Made by a program: the position numbers and the translations under genes. The notes under the pieces were generated by a model. It was not told where the DNA came from. It ran no database searches and was given only the letters and a program-made list of their open reading frames with translations. Shown here piece by piece: positions 61,944 to 64,000 of a DNA stretch of 64,000 bases. Every line of letters begins with the position of its first letter. The stretch's first letter is position 1. The DNA is taken from assembly GCF_025024155.1 (NCBI RefSeq), contig NW_026251747.1:186001-250000 (forward strand), given 5' to 3'. The DNA comes from Gamsiella multidivaricata (Eukaryota; Mortierellomycota; Mortierellomycetes; Mortierellales; Mortierellaceae).

Positions 61944-64000
61944 TTACGCAACCGACTTTTGCTCCTGCTGCTCCTGATGCTCCAGTGTCGAAGGGGATAC
62001 CAAAGGGCTGGATTTGCTGGCGTCTATGCTGGTGCGAGTCATCGTACGCAGACGGTTGGCAGCAGCGACGGCACGAACAGTTTTCTTGAACATTCTCCTA
62101 AAAAAAAAAAAAACGATAAGCGGGTGTTTTCTATACTACCGTTGAAAGGAACCCGCAGGCTGACGCCCTAGGGCGTCGAACTTAGTGAGTACAGAGAGTG
62201 AAAACATACTTTGCGTTGAATCCCTCCTTGACGTTGTCCAAGAGATCCACATCGGTTCCGGTCTCAGTTGTGATCCATTTGTGCCGAAGTGCCTCCGTGG
62301 CCGTCAGTCGCTTCTCGGGATGAGCGCGGAGCAAACATTTGATGAAGTCGCGCGCTATCAGGAAATTATAGGAACCGGGTATCAGCAAGGATGGTTTTCA
62401 ATGGAAATCCAGTGAACTATGCCAAAAAAAAAAAAAAAAAAATCCCAGGCTGTACCTTCAATAGAGACATCCCTCCAGTAGCGCTCGTGGAAAACAACGT
62501 TGCATCTTGCAATCTCGGCAACAAGTTGTTGATCATTCTCAGCTTGAAAAGGCGCATAGCCGCAAAGACTGAAATAGAACAAGAAGTCAAAGTAGTGTGT
62601 TAATAGGCATGATCGTTTCCCTGATGATGAGCACTTGCTTGTGTCTTTAAGGGTGAACTTACAGAGTGTACGTGATAACACTGTGTTCAGGTTCCGGTAC
62701 AGTTCCAAGAAGATAGTAAAAATAAGTGGTTAATCGACTGCCTTCCTGGATGGTACAGTCATCAGCGTGCCAGGCTCACACCAACATACCCAATGCTCCA
62801 CATATCGACTGGCTTTCCATGACCCTTGCGAAGCAACACTTCAGGAGCAGCATATCTAAAAAATAGCGAGAAACAATCGGAACTTGATAAGTTTTCAGCT
62901 AGGCTGTGCACGACTTGGTTATATCCATTGGATTATCAGTTAGGGAACATTACCCGTAGCTGCCGCACATGGTGGTTAAGACTTGATCTTCCGAGTCCAT
63001 GATCTTGGAAATGCTATTGAAGGAGAAGGAGCATATTAAACGCTGGACGTATGGAGATGCCTCCAAAATAGGTAGACAAATATCCCAGTTCAGAAGCCTA
63101 CCCAAAATCCACGATCATCAATTTGGAGTCGGGGGTGTTGTCCTCGTAAAGCAGATTTTCGGGCTTAAGATCTAGATGCATTAGCGTGCAGAAAATGGGG
63201 GGTGAGACAGCTATTCATGATGTACGGAATCAGATGGAGCAGAGCCGGTCATTGAGACTGAAGGTCCCGTACCTCTGTGGACGACATTCTTGCTGTGAAG
63301 ATACTCAATGGCCTCGATGACCTCCTTCATGATTGTGGCAGCATTATTCTCAGTAAAGCGGCCCTGCTCACAAATCCTGTCGAACAACTCGCCGCCAGTG
63401 GCACTGCAAAACACACGCGTTAAAAACACATCCTTCTTAAGAGATCCATGAGCAACATGGCTACAATGAATCGAAAGACTCGCTTACAGGTCGAATACCA
63501 AGTAGTACTTGTCACGGCTTTCAAACCTGCGAAAGAGAAGCAGATTGAGCGGAAAAACGGGCATTTTGATTAATACTACTAGTGCAGCAATTGAGCGCTA
63601 GTGCAACAGCCAACAACAGGCAGGCACCTCCGCTAAAAAAAGACATACCAGTCTAAGAAGTTAACGATGTTGGGATGACTCAGGTTCTTGAGGACACTAA
63701 TCTCTTTCTCGACCATGTCCTCATGACCCTTTACGGTCTTCTTGAGGATAATCTTGACAGCCACGTCTTTTCCCAGGTCGAGAGCCTTTGCCTTCTTGAC
63801 TGTTCCATATGTTCCGGTGCCTTTTTTCAATTAGGTTGAGAAATGCGCTGGTTAGAAGCGTGCTGTATTGTCGGGTGAAGGATAGCATTCCTCGCTGCGT
63901 GTAACGAAGTTGGGTGAGATGGCATTACCAAGATCGCGTCCGAATTCATAGTGCTTTTTGCGCTCGTAGGTGGGAGGCTGAAGATGAAGGATGCTGGAGA
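61944..64000 (-). CDS. Ca2+/calmodulin-dependent protein kinase-like Ser/Thr kinase (5' end cut by window edge)
   Basis: Eleven exons are visible, all in phase: 64000-63929, 63820-63649, 63526-63488, 63403-63273, 63171-63102, 63013-62954, 62855-62790, 62680-62663, 62568-62456, 62354-62210 and 62097-61944. The frame gives YEFGRDLGTGTYGTVKKA (Gly loop), VAVKIILKK (catalytic Lys), GGELFDRI, HRDLKPENLL, VDFGISK, YAAPEVLL, DMWSIGVITYTLLCGYAPF and RLTATEALRHKW. This is the full CaMK-group kinase order. The tail RMFKKTVRAVAAANRLR is basic and amphipathic, as expected for a calmodulin-binding/autoinhibitory segment. Such kinases phosphorylate targets in response to Ca2+/calmodulin in the cytosol. Exon 8 is only 18 nt. 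The start codon lies beyond the right edge. Confidence 0.93.

Overview
The window looks like nuclear DNA of a filamentous early-diverging fungus, most likely a Mortierella-type (Mortierellomycotina) genome. Genes are intron-rich, with many short GT-AG introns and some exons of only 11 to 18 nt. They are recognisable eukaryotic or fungal genes: Dbp4/DDX10 helicase, Cdc5/Cef1, App1-type phosphatase, a CaM-kinase and a PLD6-like phospholipase D. Low-complexity tracts and decayed gene copies are common. The species assignment is inference from gene content, not from a search. No tRNA, rRNA, CRISPR array or organellar sequence was recognised. All gene models were built by hand, joining open frames at splice sites whose phases fit.

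Layout. 1-2.4 kb: two tandem minus-strand FAD monooxygenases, the first cut by the window edge. 3.5-5.2 kb: a decayed member of an LRR-like gene family. 5.2-12.4 kb: three minus-strand genes (an RGG-rich basic protein, the Dbp4/DDX10 helicase, a secreted-type single-pass membrane protein). 13.2-23.2 kb: an accessory block with an intact LRR-family gene on plus, a tail-to-tail relative on minus with one in-frame TAG, a dead PIF/Harbinger-like transposon, and a 3' fragment of another family member. 23.3-27.3 kb: App1-type phosphatidate phosphatase (minus). 28.5-30.2 kb: PLD6-like phospholipase D (minus). 33.1-35.5 kb: a USP8-dimerisation-like, Ser-rich protein (plus). 40.6-41.3 kb: a small thioredoxin-fold-like protein without CxxC (plus). 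45.7-46.7 kb: a decayed gene of unknown family. 48.8-51.8 kb: CDC5-like splicing factor (plus). 52.0-56.8 kb: a kinase, proline-rich/polyQ and ankyrin fusion (minus). 59.9-61.8 kb: a decayed FAD monooxygenase followed by a decayed copy of the LRR-family gene. 61.9 kb to the right edge: a CaM-kinase-like kinase (minus, 5' end missing).

The housekeeping genes serve ribosome biogenesis (Dbp4), splicing (Cdc5), lipid signalling (App1, PLD) and kinase signalling. The most unusual content is the LRR-like family. Five copies or fragments lie in 60 kb. They share an N-terminal domain of about 80 residues, a phase-2 intron, a coiled coil, a core with the motif FRLYFLCECG, a hydrophobic segment and LRR-like repeats. 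Both dispersed families, LRR-like and FAD monooxygenase, occur at the left end and again side by side near 60 kb. About 4-5 kb stretches at 35.5-40.6 and 41.3-45.7 kb hold no supportable gene and are rich in homopolymers and microsatellites.
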